Assembly: GCA_025924515.1 (NCBI GenBank)
Contig: JAICIE010000001.1
Coordinates: 1-64,000, forward strand
Reading direction: 5' to 3'
DNA length: 64,000 nt
DNA from: Jatrophihabitans sp.
GTDB taxonomy: Bacteria; Actinomycetota; Actinomycetes; Mycobacteriales; Jatrophihabitantaceae
Made by a program: the position numbers and the translations under genes. Of the stretch, positions 19,660-28,464 are shown piece by piece. Positions within the stretch are counted from its first letter, which is position 1, and every line of letters starts with the position of its first letter. The notes beneath the pieces were generated by a model. It ran no database searches. It was given only the letters and a program-made list of their open reading frames with translations, and was not told the DNA's origin.

Positions 19660-20514
19660 GTGCCGTCCGATCAGGTCAGCGCCGCAACGTCACCGGGGTG
19701 GACGTGGGATCCCTCGCTGTATGCGGGCAGCGCCCCGTACTACGCCGTCGGCCGGGTCGGCTACCCGGCCGAGGTCGCCGCGCTGTTGGTCGACGCGCTG
19801 CAACTGGACGGTTCCGGGCGGCTGCTCGATGTCGGCTGCGGCCCGGGATCGCTGACCCTGCTGCTCGCGCCGCACTTCAGCGAGGCGTTCGGCATCGACG
19901 CGGACCGCGACATGCTGACCGAGGCAGCCAGGCTGGCCGAGGAGAAGGGCATCGGCAACGTCAGGTGGCGACAGCTGCGCGCCGAGGAACTGCCCGCTGA
20001 CCTGCCACCGGCGCAGCTGGTCACCTTCGCCCAGTCACTTCACTGGATGGACCGGCGCCGCGTGACCAGAGCCGTCCGCGCGCTGCTCGTCCCGCACGGC
20101 GCGGTCGTGCATGTGCACGCCACCACCCACGAAGGCGTCGGCACCGATGCCCCGCTCTCGCATCCCCAGCCGCCACGGAAGGCCATCACCCTGCTGGTGC
20201 AGCGCTACCTCGGCCCGCAGCGCCGGGCCGGGCAGGGCGTCCTCACGCCGGGGGTGGCGGACAGCGAGGACGTCGTCTACCGCGCCGCCGGGTTCACGGG
20301 TCCGCGGCACCTGGAGGTCCCCGGCCGGGTGGTGGACCGCTCCGCAGCCGAGGTCGCAGCATCGGTCTACTCGCTGTCCGGATCGACCCCGTCCCTGTTC
20401 GGCGACCGCCTGCCGGACTTCGACGCAGATCTGCGCCGTCTGCTCGCCGACGCAAGCCCTGATGGGCGCTTCAGCGAGCAGATGGCTCCGATCGCTCTGG
20501 ACATCTGGCGCTGA
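19660..20514 (+). CDS. Class I SAM-dependent methyltransferase
   Basis: GRLLDVGCGPGSLTLLLAPHFSEAFGIDADRDMLTEA. Confidence 0.9.
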   Translation: MPSDQVSAATSPGWTWDPSLYAGSAPYYAVGRVGYPAEVAALLVDALQLDGSGRLLDVGCGPGSLTLLLAPHFSEAFGIDADRDMLTEAARLAEEKGIGNVRWRQLRAEELPADLPPAQLVTFAQSLHWMDRRRVTRAVRALLVPHGAVVHVHATTHEGVGTDAPLSHPQPPRKAITLLVQRYLGPQRRAGQGVLTPGVADSEDVVYRAAGFTGPRHLEVPGRVVDRSAAEVAASVYSLSGSTPSLFGDRLPDFDADLRRLLADASPDGRFSEQMAPIALDIWR

Positions 20515-21694
20515 CGGCTCGTGCGCGAGCGGCCGAACGCACCAGGTGATCACGCTCGGCGACGTCCGTAGCCCGACGGGCGGCTTCCGCGTAGGCCGTC
20601 GCGGCGGCAGCGAGGTCGCCGCCGAGCTCGTGGAGGTGGCCGCGGACGGCGTGCCAGCGATGCCTCTCGCCCAACACCTGACGCAGGCGGTCGGTCTCGC
20701 GGAGCCCGCCGGCAGAGCCGAGGACGTGGCCGACCGCGACCGCGCGCCCGAGCACCGCTGCGGGGTCCTGGCGCACCGGGTCGTCGCTGAGGGCGACGAG
20801 GTCGTCGTACCAGGCGAGGATCTGCGCCCAGTCGGTCTCGTCGGAGCTCGCCGCGTCGTCGTGCAGCGCGGCGATTGCGGCCTCGATCTGGTAGCGGCCG
20901 GGGCATTGTGCCGCCAGCGCCGACTGCAGGATGCGCACACCCTCGGCGATCTCGCGGGTGTCCCAGAGGTCGCGGTCCTGTCGATCCAGCGGCACGATGC
21001 GGCCCTCGGCGTCGAACCGCGCCGCCAGGCGAGCGTGATTGAGCAGCATCAGCGCAAGCAGTCCCCGCGCCTCCGGTTCGTCGGTGGCCAGAGTGAGCTG
21101 GCGGGCGAGCCGGATCGCCTCGCCCGCCAGGTCCACCCGTCCCGCGTGCCCGGCCGTGTAGACCAGGTACAGCACCCGGAGGACGACGGCGAGGTCGCCG
21201 GGCTGGTCGAGGCGGCGGCCCTGCAGGGTGCGCTTGGCCCGGCTGATCCGCTGCGCCATCGTCGCCTCGGGCACGTAGAACGCGTCTGCGATCTCCCGGG
21301 TGGTCAGTCCGCCGACCGCGCGGAGCGTCAGCGCGACCTGGGAGGCGGGCGCGAGATGTGGAACGCAGCAGCAGAAGAGCAGGAACAGGGTGTCGTCGCC
21401 CGCCTCGGCGGCGCCTGGCCGCGGCTCGGCGTAGGTCGCCTCCTCGCGCCGGCGCCGGGCCGCCTCGCTGCGGCGGGCGTCGACGAGCCGCCGGGTCGCG
21501 ACCGTCGCCAGCCAGGCCCGCGGGTCGCGCGGCGGGTGTTCCGGCCACACCCGCAGAGCCTCCAGCAGGGCGTCCTGCAGGGCGTCCTCGGCGGCATCGA
21601 AGTCCTCACCCCGACGGACCAGGGCCGCGAGCACCCGGGGGACGAGGGCGCGCAGCGCGCCCTCGTCCGGCAGTCGTGTCGGGTCGTCGATCAC
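20471..21694 (-). CDS. ECF-type RNA polymerase sigma factor, ECF42/DUF6596-like with long C-terminal extension
   Basis: DFDAAEDALQDALLEALRVWPEHPPRDPRAWLATVATRRLVD; VALTLRAVGGLTTREIADAFYVPEATMAQRISRAKRTL; FNEGYAA-region equivalent YLVYTAGHAGRVDLAGEAIRLARQL. Confidence 0.9.
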   Translation of the reverse strand: MIDDPTRLPDEGALRALVPRVLAALVRRGEDFDAAEDALQDALLEALRVWPEHPPRDPRAWLATVATRRLVDARRSEAARRRREEATYAEPRPGAAEAGDDTLFLLFCCCVPHLAPASQVALTLRAVGGLTTREIADAFYVPEATMAQRISRAKRTLQGRRLDQPGDLAVVLRVLYLVYTAGHAGRVDLAGEAIRLARQLTLATDEPEARGLLALMLLNHARLAARFDAEGRIVPLDRQDRDLWDTREIAEGVRILQSALAAQCPGRYQIEAAIAALHDDAASSDETDWAQILAWYDDLVALSDDPVRQDPAAVLGRAVAVGHVLGSAGGLRETDRLRQVLGERHRWHAVRGHLHELGGDLAAAATAYAEAARRATDVAERDHLVRSAARARAVSARCPERSEPSAR

Positions 21695-21700
21695 GCCGGG

Positions 21701-22111
21701 TCAGGCGTCCGCCGGCGCCTCGGACATGACCTCCCGCACGTCGATCCACTCGTACAGCGGCTTCCCGCCCGGGCCGGGTTCGGAGGAGACGTAGGCCGCC
21801 ACCTGGAGGGCGCGCTGGTACGACTCGACGTCGATCATGTACCAGCCGGCGACCAGATCACTCGTCTCCGGGTGGGGGCCCTCGGTGGTGACCGGCGCGG
21901 CGTCCGGGCCGCCGTAGCGCACCCACGTGCGCGTCGGCGTCAGGGCGTGCGCGCCGACGAACTCCCCGTTCTCCTCGAGCAGTTCGCTGACATGCCTGAG
22001 GAAGGCCATGTGCGCCTCAACGTCCTCGGGCGCCCACTGGTCCATCGGCGGGAAGGGGTGGTGCGGCGCCGGTCCGCCGCGGTAGTGCTTGAGGAGCAGG
22101 TACTTCGGCAT
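21701..22111 (-). CDS. YciI/DGPF-family protein, partner of the ECF42-like sigma factor
   Basis: MPKYLLLKHYRGGP...DVESYQRALQVAAYVSSEPGPGGKPLYEWIDVREVM; 7 bp upstream of the sigma gene. Confidence 0.88.
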   Translation of the reverse strand: MPKYLLLKHYRGGPAPHHPFPPMDQWAPEDVEAHMAFLRHVSELLEENGEFVGAHALTPTRTWVRYGGPDAAPVTTEGPHPETSDLVAGWYMIDVESYQRALQVAAYVSSEPGPGGKPLYEWIDVREVMSEAPADA

Positions 22112-22272
22112 GGTGATCTCCTGGGGTCGTGGGCCGCGCCGATCGTGGCCCGTCATCTCGTGAGCGGAGCCGGACGGGCCTTCTCGACATGGAATCACCC
22201 ACGGACTTCCGCGACCGCGCAGAGCGCTCGCAAATACCGGCCGACGGGGGCGTTCGAGGCCAGACTGGGGCC

Positions 22273-22995
22273 ATGGATCGTGGCGGCAAGGAGCAGCGTC
22301 GGCGCGACCGGTTGCGGGACTATCAGGCGCAGCTCGAGGCGACCCGGCAGTCCGTCGCCGTCCTGGCGGAGTTCGCCCGAGGCCGCGAGTCCCGCGCCGC
22401 GGACCGGCCCTTGGAGGCTGAGTTCGCCGCCACAGCCGTCGAGGGATGTGCCGAGCCGCTGCCGGCGGGGGTGTGGGTCGCCTTGCGGCGAGGGGACCTG
22501 GACGCGGTCGTCGACATCCTCGTGCAGGCCGCCACGGAGCAGTTCTTGATCGCAGAGCACGAGGAGCTGGGCAGCGGCTATCGGCTGACTGCGGTCCCCG
22601 AGTCCCGCGGCGTGCCGGACCTCGACCGGCTTATCGCGCAGGTCGCCGCCCTGCTCCGGGTGCCGAACGACGTCTTGTCGGTCATCGCCGGCTGGGGGCC
22701 GGAGGATCCCCGCACGGTTGCCGAGATCGACCACTTGCTCGATCCGCGGCACGGCCCGCCCACTGCGGCGACCGGCGCCCGGCCCGCGCCCCGACCGGCC
22801 TCATTGCCGGCGCCCACCAAGGCACCGGCCGACCCGAGAACGCGGTTGACCTTGTCGCGTGCGGAGTTCGCCGCCGTGTTGGCGCTGACACCGGATCAAC
22901 GCGACGTGTTCGCAGCGCTGACTCGGGAGGCCGACATCCTGATCAGAGCCGACTCCGGCGGATCGTCCGCGGCCAGCCCGACCGCGGAGGCGTGA
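22273..22995 (+). CDS. Hypothetical protein
   Basis: Long ORF with divergent orientation; no family recognised; alternative start at 22189. Confidence 0.55.
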   Translation: MDRGGKEQRRRDRLRDYQAQLEATRQSVAVLAEFARGRESRAADRPLEAEFAATAVEGCAEPLPAGVWVALRRGDLDAVVDILVQAATEQFLIAEHEELGSGYRLTAVPESRGVPDLDRLIAQVAALLRVPNDVLSVIAGWGPEDPRTVAEIDHLLDPRHGPPTAATGARPAPRPASLPAPTKAPADPRTRLTLSRAEFAAVLALTPDQRDVFAALTREADILIRADSGGSSAASPTAEA

Positions 22996-23091
22996 ACGTC
23001 AAATCCCTCGGTGACCCGGTGGGATCCGAGGGGTACACGGCGCCCTCACAGGAACCGAGGCGGGCAGGTGCGCTTGTCCCTAGGGACGACA

Positions 23092-23122
23092 GCATGGCCG
23101 TGCAGCAACTGCACGGCCATGC
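23092..23122. terminator. Perfect 14-bp stem with CAA loop, bidirectional terminator candidate
   Basis: gcatggccgtgcag caa ctgcacggccatgc between convergent ORFs (22995 and 23136). Confidence 0.78.
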
Positions 23123-23135
23123 CTGGTGTGACGGT

Positions 23136-23339
23136 TCAGACGACGCGGACGTTGTCCGCCTGGGGACCCTTCTGGCCCTGAACGGCGTCGAACTCCACGC
23201 GCTGGTTCTCGTCGAGGGACTTGTACCCGTTACCGACGATGGCAGAGAAATGCACGAAAAGGTCCTTGCCGCCGTCGTCGGGGGTGATGAAGCCGAAGCC
23301 CTTTTCGCTGTTGAACCACTTCACGGTGCCTTGTGCCAT
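23136..23339 (-). CDS. Cold shock protein (CspA family)
   Basis: [34 protein letters not shown]. Confidence 0.96.
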   Translation of the reverse strand: MAQGTVKWFNSEKGFGFITPDDGGKDLFVHFSAIVGNGYKSLDENQRVEFDAVQGQKGPQADNVRVV

Positions 23340-23586
23340 TACTGCTTCCCTTCGATGAAGCCGGTGCCGCAACGCACCCCGCGTGCGTCGCGTGGTTTTG
23401 CGGATGACGGCCTTCGAGTCAAGCAACAAAGGCGACAGGCGCAACTGCAACAATCCTGCGTCGCGCATCAAGCCGATGAAGGAACTGCTGACAACCGTCC
23501 ACCACCATAGCAGGCTCGCTGGTGCTCGGCATCGGATGGGGCGTGCCGCCCCCTGTGCTCGCTCGTGCGATGCGCCGCAACCGGCT

Positions 23587-25029
23587 TCACCGGGTCGGCA
23601 ATGTGATCCCGTACCGGGTGATCTTGCGATAGATGGTCGCCCGACCGATCCCGAGCTTCTGCGCGGCTTGCACCATGCTCACGCCGGGCTCGGTCAGGCA
23701 CCGCACGATCTCGTCGCGCTCGACGACTTCCAGCCGGCTCAGCGGTGCCCGGCCGCTGGTGAAGACCTCGGGCGGCAGGTGACGGGCGTCCACGAGGTCG
23801 GTGCGTGCGGCCGCCTGGCGGACAACCTCGCGCAACTGCGCGACGTTGCCCGGCCAGTGATAGGCGCTCAGCGCGCGGGCGGCCGCGGGTGCGAACCCGA
23901 TCGGCCGCTGCCGCTCCGTCCCGGCGATCTGCTGTGCCAACGGCAGAACGTCTTCGGTGCGGTGCCGCAAGGGCGGCGCCTCCACGACCGTGTCGACGAG
24001 GCCGGCTAGCGGGGTCGGAATGGCGTGAAATGCCCGAGCGGCCAGGACGAACGGCTGCGGCTGTGCGCGAGTGTGCCGGTGTCCGGCCAGGACGGCCGCG
24101 AGCTCGTCGGCCGCCCAGGCGGGCAAGGTGTCGATGCGCGACACGACGACGCAGGTGTCCTCGGCCTTGATCTCCGGCGTCCAGGAGGCGAGCCACGCCC
24201 CCACGTGGTCGCCGGCCGGCGCCCGGGCGTGCAGGATGCGAGCGCGAGCGGTGAGCCGCCGCCGCGCCAGGGCCGCGAGGGTCGCCTTGCCCGCGCCTCG
24301 CTCACCCACCACGGCGGCCACCCGCCCGGCCGCGAGCGCCGCCCCGAGCTCGCTCACCGCCGAGCGCCAGCAGGCCGACACGCAGGGGTCGGCGTCCTGC
24401 GTCCCGGTCGCGACGACGACGTGGAAAACCTCGCCGCGCAGCGCACGGCCGGGAGCGCGGCCCCCCGCCCGCGCGAGCATGAGCGCCGCCGTGGCGCCGG
24501 CCGCAGCCTGCGCCAGCGCCAGCAGCAGCTGTGAGGACCGGTCGGACCAGGTGGTCAGGTTGACGGTCCCCGCCAGGTCGCCGCTGCGCGGGTCCACTAC
24601 CGGCACCGCCGCACAGGTGTAGCCCCGCAGGTCCGCGCAGTAGTGCTCCTCCCCACGCACCAGCGTGGGCGCCCGGTCTGCCAGCGACAGACCGAGACCG
24701 TTCGTGCCCGCGGACCGCTCGGCGAAGGTGAACCCGGGGGCCAGATGGACCCGGTCGAGCGACCGGGCGATAGCCGCGTCGTTGCAGTGCCGGTCGAGAA
24801 CGAACCCGTCCGGATCGGCGAGCATCAGGCTGACCGGCTCGTTGGCGATGGTGCCGTACAGGTCCTGCAGCACCTGGTGGCCGCAGTCGTAGAACAGGCA
24901 ATCGGTGTCGAGCGCGGCGCTGAAGGCCGGCTCCACGTGCTCCAGCGATACGCCGTAGCTTTCCGACCGCCGCCATGAAGCACGCACCCGGGCCGGCGCC
25001 GCGATCTCTGGCAGGTCCGGGTCGGACAC
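23587..25029 (-). CDS. AcoR/MimR-like enhancer-binding-type regulator (GAF + degenerate AAA+ + Fis HTH)
   Basis: [73 protein letters not shown]; degenerate Walker [26 protein letters not shown]-terminal Fis helix [21 protein letters not shown]. Confidence 0.88.
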   Translation of the reverse strand: MSDPDLPEIAAPARVRASWRRSESYGVSLEHVEPAFSAALDTDCLFYDCGHQVLQDLYGTIANEPVSLMLADPDGFVLDRHCNDAAIARSLDRVHLAPGFTFAERSAGTNGLGLSLADRAPTLVRGEEHYCADLRGYTCAAVPVVDPRSGDLAGTVNLTTWSDRSSQLLLALAQAAAGATAALMLARAGGRAPGRALRGEVFHVVVATGTQDADPCVSACWRSAVSELGAALAAGRVAAVVGERGAGKATLAALARRRLTARARILHARAPAGDHVGAWLASWTPEIKAEDTCVVVSRIDTLPAWAADELAAVLAGHRHTRAQPQPFVLAARAFHAIPTPLAGLVDTVVEAPPLRHRTEDVLPLAQQIAGTERQRPIGFAPAAARALSAYHWPGNVAQLREVVRQAAARTDLVDARHLPPEVFTSGRAPLSRLEVVERDEIVRCLTEPGVSMVQAAQKLGIGRATIYRKITRYGITLPTR

Positions 25030-25081
25030 GCCGTCAGCCTACGTCGGGACATCTCGATCCCGGGCCCCGCGAACGTTCTGC

Positions 25082-25114
25082 GGTCTCTCGGGAGACCTGT
25101 CCCAAAGTGAGACA
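25082..25114. promoter_or_regulatory. Two adjacent inverted repeats (GGTCTC-tcgg-GAGACC and TGTCCC-aaagt-GAGACA) in the divergent promoter region
   Basis: Directly read between 25029 and 25203. Confidence 0.55.
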
Positions 25115-25202
25115 TCACCCGGGTTACGCCGCGACGTCGCGCTGCCTACCGTCCTGCTTCAGGGGCGCCGGGCGCCCGACCAGATCCAGGCGGAGGTTGT
25201 TG

Positions 25203-26228
25203 ATGTACACCAAGGACAACGAGAAGTACTTCGTCGTCGACGCCCACGTGGCGCTGTGGGACGCCCGTCCGGAGAACCAGCGCAACATCCACGGCAAGCA
25301 GTTCATCGACTGCTTCTACGACTATCACAAGAACCTCTCACCGGAGTCCGAGGTCTGGCCTTACGAGGACTACCTGTACTACGGCGGCGACCGCCTGATG
25401 AAGGACCTTTTCGAGGACGGCTACGTCGATCATGCGATCTTCCAACCGGCGCTGCTCGGCGAGTTCTACAAATCCGGGTTCGGGCAGACCGAGGAGGCGA
25501 TTGCGCTCGCTCAGGCGCACCCGGGAAAGCTGACCTACAACCATGTCTTCGACCCGCGCTTCGGTGAGGACGGCCTCGAGCGGTTCCGCCGCGACGCCGA
25601 GCGGATGAAGCTCAAGGGGGTCAAGCTGTACACGGCCGAGTGGCAGGGTAACTCGCGCGGCTACTCACTCGCCGACCCGTGGACCTACCGCTACCTGGAG
25701 GCATGCCAGGAGATGGGAGTCGCCAACATTCACGTCCACAAGGGCCCGACGATCCGGCCGCTGGACCGCGACGCGTTCGACGTCGCCGACGTGGACAAGG
25801 TCGCCACCGACTTCACCGACCTCAACTTCGTGGTGGAGCACTGCGGGCTGCCACGGCTCGAGGACTTCTGCTGGATCGCGACCCAGGAGCCGAACGTGTA
25901 TGCCGGCCTTGCGGTGGCGATGCCGTTCATCCACACGCGTCCGCGCTACTTCGCGCAGATAATCGGCGAGCTGCTCTACTGGCTGGACGAAAACCGGATC
26001 TTGTTCTCCAGCGATTATGCGATCTGGACGCCCAAGTGGCTCGTCGAGAGGTTCGTCGACTTCCAGATCCCCGAGGACATGGCGGAGTACACGAAGTTGA
26101 CCGCGGACATCAAGAAAAAAATCCTCGGACTCAACGCCGCAGCGCTCTACGGGATTCCTGTGCCCGACGAGCTGCAGGTCCGACCCGCTCCCGACCAAGT
26201 CGAGCGCGAGGCCGCGGCGGTCGCCTGA
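25203..26228 (+). CDS. Amidohydrolase-family (amidohydrolase 2) protein as in mim/prm propane monooxygenase clusters
   Basis: MYTKDNEKYFVVDAHVALWDARPENQRNIHGKQFIDCFYDYHKNLSPE; FVVEHCGLPRLEDFCWIATQEPNVYAGLAV. Confidence 0.87.
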   Translation: MYTKDNEKYFVVDAHVALWDARPENQRNIHGKQFIDCFYDYHKNLSPESEVWPYEDYLYYGGDRLMKDLFEDGYVDHAIFQPALLGEFYKSGFGQTEEAIALAQAHPGKLTYNHVFDPRFGEDGLERFRRDAERMKLKGVKLYTAEWQGNSRGYSLADPWTYRYLEACQEMGVANIHVHKGPTIRPLDRDAFDVADVDKVATDFTDLNFVVEHCGLPRLEDFCWIATQEPNVYAGLAVAMPFIHTRPRYFAQIIGELLYWLDENRILFSSDYAIWTPKWLVERFVDFQIPEDMAEYTKLTADIKKKILGLNAAALYGIPVPDELQVRPAPDQVEREAAAVA

Positions 26229-27025
26229 TGACGGTGGCGCAGAGGTCCCGACACGCGGCATGCCTGGAGATGGAGGTCCGCCGCGCGCTGGACGCCGTAT
26301 TCGATCCGGAGCTGGACGAGCCGATCACGGACCTCGGCTTCGTGCGGTCGGTGGAGGTCGACGAGGGAACGGTGACCGTGCACCTGCGGTTGCCGACCTC
26401 GTTCTGCGCGCCGAACTTCGCCTGGCTGATGGCGTCCGACGCGCGCGAGGCGGTCCGCGCCGTTCCCGGCGTCGACCGTGTCACCGTCGAACTCGACGAC
26501 CATCACGACTCCGAGATCGTCAACCGCGGCCTGGCAGCCGGCAATGACTTCAAGGCGACCTTCGGCGCGGAGGCCGAGCAGGATCTTGACGCGCTGCGGT
26601 CGGTCTTCCGCCGCAAGGCGCACGTGGCGGCGATGGAGCGAGCGGTCACCGCTTGGATGAGCGCCGACGCCACCCGGACGGAGGCCGACGTCGCCGGCCT
26701 GGTCCTTGCCGACCTGCCGCCCGGACGAGCGGCCGACGCACTGGTCCGGCGCCGGGGCGCGCTCGGCTGGTCGAGCGAGCCGCACGATCGCGTCTTGGTG
26801 GACGAGCACGGCAGCGCCGTCCGGCCGGAGGACGCGGTGCGGCGGTTGCGACAGGCGCGTTCGGTTCGGGTGTCCGTCGACGGCAACGCCTACTTCTGCC
26901 GCGGCCTGCTGGCCACCCGCTACCCCGGCGCCGAGGCCGACCAGTCGCCGCGCGACCAGGGGGACGGCACCACCCGTCCCGTCCTACCGATTGTTCTACG
27001 TTCGCCGAAGGGTGCAAACGCATGA
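26228..27025 (+). CDS. DUF59/MIP18-type metal-sulfur cluster assembly protein with C-terminal extension
   Basis: VRRALDAVFDPELDEPITDLGFVRSVEVDEGTVTVHLRLPTSFCAPNFAWLMA. Confidence 0.85.
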   Translation: MTVAQRSRHAACLEMEVRRALDAVFDPELDEPITDLGFVRSVEVDEGTVTVHLRLPTSFCAPNFAWLMASDAREAVRAVPGVDRVTVELDDHHDSEIVNRGLAAGNDFKATFGAEAEQDLDALRSVFRRKAHVAAMERAVTAWMSADATRTEADVAGLVLADLPPGRAADALVRRRGALGWSSEPHDRVLVDEHGSAVRPEDAVRRLRQARSVRVSVDGNAYFCRGLLATRYPGAEADQSPRDQGDGTTRPVLPIVLRSPKGANA

Positions 27026-28047
27026 GAGCCGTCCGCGTCGTCGAGTATCACGAGAGCCTGCAGATGGACGACGTTTCGGAGCCGCGGATCACCGGTCCGT
27101 TCGACGTCATCGTGAGAATCGGGGGCGCCGGAGTCTGCCGCACCGACATCCACATCCTCGAAGGCCAGTGGGCCGAGAAGTCCGGCGTCGAGCTGCCTTA
27201 CACGATCGGGCACGAGAACGCCGGATGGGTGTCGTCCGTGGGTGATGCGGTCACCAACGTCGCCGAGGGCGACAAGGTCATCCTGCACCCGCTGGTGACG
27301 TGTGGACTGTGCCGCGCGTGCCGTTTCGGCGACGACGTGCATTGCGTGAACTCCCGCTTCCCCGGCATCGACTCTGACGGGGGCTACGCCGAGTTCCTCA
27401 AGACGTCCGCGCGCAGCGTTGTGAAGATCGACGATGCGTTGGAGCCGGCCGATGTCGCCGCGCTCGCCGACGCCGGGCTCACCGCCTACCACGCCGCGGC
27501 GAAGGCGGCGCGTCGTCTGCGGCCCGGCGATCGGGTGGTGATGATCGGCGCAGGCGGCCTGGGGCACATCGGGATCCAGGTCATGGCAGCCCTCAGCCCA
27601 GCCGAGATCATCGTCGTCGACCGAAACCCTGACGCCGTCAAACTCGGCGTCGAGGTCGGCGCGACGCACGGAGTCGTCGCGACCGGCGGGCACGTCGACG
27701 AGGTGCTCGAACTCACCGGGGGAAACGGCGCCGAGCAAGTTCTCGACTTCGTCGGCGAGGGCGGATCGACCGCTGAGGGAATCCGGATGACCCGGCGGGC
27801 GGGTGACTATCACGTCGTCGGCTACGGCGAGAACGTCAACGTGCCGACGATCGACGTCATCTCCTCCGAGATCAACATCATCGGCAACCTAGTGGGGTCG
27901 TACAACGACCTCGTTGAGCTCATGGCCCTGGCCGCCCAGCAGAAGGTCACGCTGCACACCGCCAAGTATTCGCTCGACGACTTTCAAGAAGCGGTCGACG
28001 ACCTTTCCGCAGGTCGCGTGCGTGGGCGCGCCATTCTCATTCCGTAA
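27022..28047 (+). CDS. Zinc-dependent NAD(P) alcohol dehydrogenase
   Basis: GAGVCRTDIHILEGQWAEKSGVELPYTIGHENAGWVSSVGD; MIGAGGLGHIGIQVMAALSPAEIIVVDRN; ATGA overlap with upstream gene. Confidence 0.93.
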   Translation: MRAVRVVEYHESLQMDDVSEPRITGPFDVIVRIGGAGVCRTDIHILEGQWAEKSGVELPYTIGHENAGWVSSVGDAVTNVAEGDKVILHPLVTCGLCRACRFGDDVHCVNSRFPGIDSDGGYAEFLKTSARSVVKIDDALEPADVAALADAGLTAYHAAAKAARRLRPGDRVVMIGAGGLGHIGIQVMAALSPAEIIVVDRNPDAVKLGVEVGATHGVVATGGHVDEVLELTGGNGAEQVLDFVGEGGSTAEGIRMTRRAGDYHVVGYGENVNVPTIDVISSEINIIGNLVGSYNDLVELMALAAQQKVTLHTAKYSLDDFQEAVDDLSAGRVRGRAILIP

Positions 28048-28075
28048 CTCGGTCGACTCCGATGGAGGACATCCG

Positions 28076-28399
28076 TTGATATTCATCACCGCCAAGTTCC
28101 GGGTCCGGCCGGAGAAGGCCGACCAGTGGCCCGCCATCACCAACTCCTTCACCGAAGCGACCCGCGCGGAGCCGGGATGCCTCTGGTTCGACTGGTCGCG
28201 CAGCCTCGACGACCCGGCCGAGTACGTCCTCGTCGAGGCGTTCCGTGACGACGAGGCCGGCGCCGCCCATGTCGGCTCGCAACATTTCAAGGCGGCGCAA
28301 CGTGACCTGCCGCGGCACCTGGCCGAGACGCCGCGGATCGTGAACTTCTCCGTGCCCGGCACCGACTGGTCGGAGCTCGGGGAGCTCAGGGTCGACTGA
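28076..28399 (+). CDS. Antibiotic biosynthesis monooxygenase (ABM)/quinol monooxygenase-like protein, TTG start
   Basis: IFITAKFRVRPEKADQWPAITNSFTEATRAEPGCLWFDWSRSLDDPAEYVLVEAFRDDEAGAAHVGSQHFKAA. Confidence 0.88.
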   Translation: MIFITAKFRVRPEKADQWPAITNSFTEATRAEPGCLWFDWSRSLDDPAEYVLVEAFRDDEAGAAHVGSQHFKAAQRDLPRHLAETPRIVNFSVPGTDWSELGELRVD

Positions 28400-28464
28400 C
28401 TGCGCGGTCGACCGTCGCGGCCGGCTGCGCCGACCGCGGCATTGCCGTTTGTAGCTGTTCCGGG

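Noticed and set aside
20111-22549. 812-aa plus-strand ORF
   Set aside because: Antisense to the convincing ECF42-like sigma factor and YciI genes; composition (Arg/Gly/Ala/Pro rich, no motifs) is typical of spurious high-GC ORFs.
23067-23087. Second DosR-box as a functional promoter element
   Set aside because: It lies between a stop codon and a terminator hairpin, facing no gene start; core match is only about 9/14. Kept only as part of the shared-motif observation.
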